Positions 4,329 through 5,139 of a DNA stretch of 5,139 bases are shown one piece after another. The notes below the pieces were generated by a model that was not told the DNA's origin, searched no databases, and saw only the letters and a list, made by a program, of their open reading frames with translations. Both the position numbers and the translations under genes were made by a program. This DNA comes from Candidatus Nealsoniibacteriota bacterium. GTDB lineage: Bacteria > Patescibacteriota > Minisyncoccia > Minisyncoccales > RBG-13-42-11. Each line of letters starts with the position of its first letter. The stretch's first letter is position 1. The stretch spans positions 1-5,139 of the forward strand of contig PWRH01000096.1 of NCBI GenBank assembly GCA_003556525.1. Direction: 5' to 3'.

Positions 4329-5111
4329 ATGAATAAAAGTATTTTTATTAAAATTTCGGTTTTTATTGTTTTTTTGGCAATGGTTGTTGTTAATGCTTTG
4401 GCCAATATTTTGCCGATTAATAATATTAGTACAGGAGAAATTTCTGACGCTTATCCCAATTTATTTGCTCCGGCAGGGCTGACATTTTCGATATGGGGTT
4501 TGATTTATTTGCTTTTATTCGGGTATACGATTTATCAATTTATTAATAAAAAAAAGAGCAAACTTTTAGGCAAAATAGGGGTATATTTTATTGTTTCTTC
4601 TTTGGCTAATATTTTTTGGATTTTCAGTTGGCATTATCAAATAATTGAGGCTACTTTGTTTTTTATGGCTGTTATTCTTTTTTGCTTGATTAAGGTTGCC
4701 GGACTGTTAAGAAAAGAAAAGTTTTCTTCAACAGAAAATTTATTTATCCGATTGCCGTTTAGTGTTTATTTCGGCTGGATTACCGTTGCTATGATTGCCA
4801 ACATTACTGTTTTTTTGGTTAGCATAGGCTGGGACGGTTTTGGAGTTAGCGAAAATATTTGGACGATTATAGTTATTTCAGTCGGGTCTATAATAGGAAT
4901 TTGGCGAATGAATTATGATAAAAATATTTCTTACGGGCTTGTTTTTGTCTGGGCGTTGATTGGTATTTGGATTAAACATTCTTCCGCTGTCGGGTTTGCC
5001 GGGCAATATCCGGAGATAATAACAACGGTTTTTATTTGGATATTTTTATTTCTAATTTTCCAATTTTTATTATTGCGAAAAACAACAATAAAAAAATTAA
5101 TTAAAAAATAA
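4329..5111 (+). CDS. Multi-span membrane protein, tryptophan-rich sensory protein (TspO/MBR-like)
   Basis: A 260-aa integral membrane protein with about eight hydrophobic segments, roughly at 7-27, 50-71, 82-102, 106-126, 141-166, 176-193, 201-217 and 230-250. The N-terminal block NALANILPINNxSTGEISD (about 22-40), followed by YPNLFAPAGLTFSIWGLIYLL (42-62), is what I recognise from proteins annotated as tryptophan-rich sensory proteins. Ten Trp residues are present. TspO proper is about 160 aa with five membrane spans and binds porphyrins or sterol-like ligands. This longer form is a related subgroup whose ligand and role are not known, so assignment beyond the family is uncertain. It ends in a basic tail (KKLIKK), probably cytoplasmic. 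The start ATG 4329 has no Shine-Dalgarno and follows an extended -10 very closely. No terminator is visible in the 28 bp left after the stop. Confidence 0.75.
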   Translation: MNKSIFIKISVFIVFLAMVVVNALANILPINNISTGEISDAYPNLFAPAGLTFSIWGLIYLLLFGYTIYQFINKKKSKLLGKIGVYFIVSSLANIFWIFSWHYQIIEATLFFMAVILFCLIKVAGLLRKEKFSSTENLFIRLPFSVYFGWITVAMIANITVFLVSIGWDGFGVSENIWTIIVISVGSIIGIWRMNYDKNISYGLVFVWALIGIWIKHSSAVGFAGQYPEIITTVFIWIFLFLIFQFLLLRKTTIKKLIKK

Positions 5112-5114
5112 AAC

Positions 5115-5120
5115 TTGACA
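5115..5120 (+). promoter_or_regulatory. Consensus -35 hexamer at the window edge
   Basis: TTGACA lies 4 nt after the TAA of the membrane protein gene. The matching -10 would begin at or just past the last bases (TAA, 5137-5139), so the promoter, if real, drives a gene or RNA outside the window. Confidence 0.35.
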
Positions 5121-5139
5121 CCATGTCCTTGGCTGTTAA

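Overview
The window is AT-rich bacterial DNA with compact, mostly plus-strand genes. It carries a prfB-ftsE-ftsX cluster, two tRNA genes without an encoded CCA end, and many A/T-rich spacers. Because prfB (release factor 2) is present and controlled by an in-frame UGA, UGA is a real stop codon here; this argues against the recoded Gracilibacteria/Absconditabacteria and mycoplasmas. Together with the small reduced proteins and the GIY-YIG gene set among dispersed palindromic repeats, the look fits a Patescibacteria (CPR, Parcubacteria-like) genome. That assignment is inference; a low-GC Firmicute-like genome is not excluded.

Layout. Positions 4-75 are tRNA-Thr(CGU). Positions 131-1244 are prfB, which needs a programmed +1 frameshift at 194-200. 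Then come ftsE (1253-1933) and ftsX (1974-2882), the ATPase and permease of the division complex that controls cell-wall hydrolases. tRNA-Gln(CUG) lies at 2905-2976.

Immediately after tRNA-Gln is an accessory patch (2960-3362). A GIY-YIG nuclease gene (3031-3273) is tightly bounded by 17-bp inverted repeats. It is flanked by CTTCGACAA-type palindromic repeats, and an 18-bp copy of the tRNA-Gln 3' end recurs at 3325-3342. This resembles a minimal tRNA-targeted mobile unit and is the most interesting part of the window. Next are a perfect 32-bp palindrome (3381-3412) and the first copy of a two-hairpin terminator-like repeat.

The right part holds three independently transcribed small units. 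The first is a 116-aa helical-repeat protein (3564-3914) with a strong promoter, an 11-nt Shine-Dalgarno and its own terminator. The second copy of the two-hairpin repeat follows. The second unit is a 44-aa Cys-containing small protein (4127-4261) with its own terminator. The third is a multi-span membrane protein of the tryptophan-rich sensory protein (TspO/MBR-like) type (4329-5111), which appears to be expressed from an extended -10 promoter with almost no leader. A consensus -35 hexamer at the right edge suggests another promoter beyond the window.
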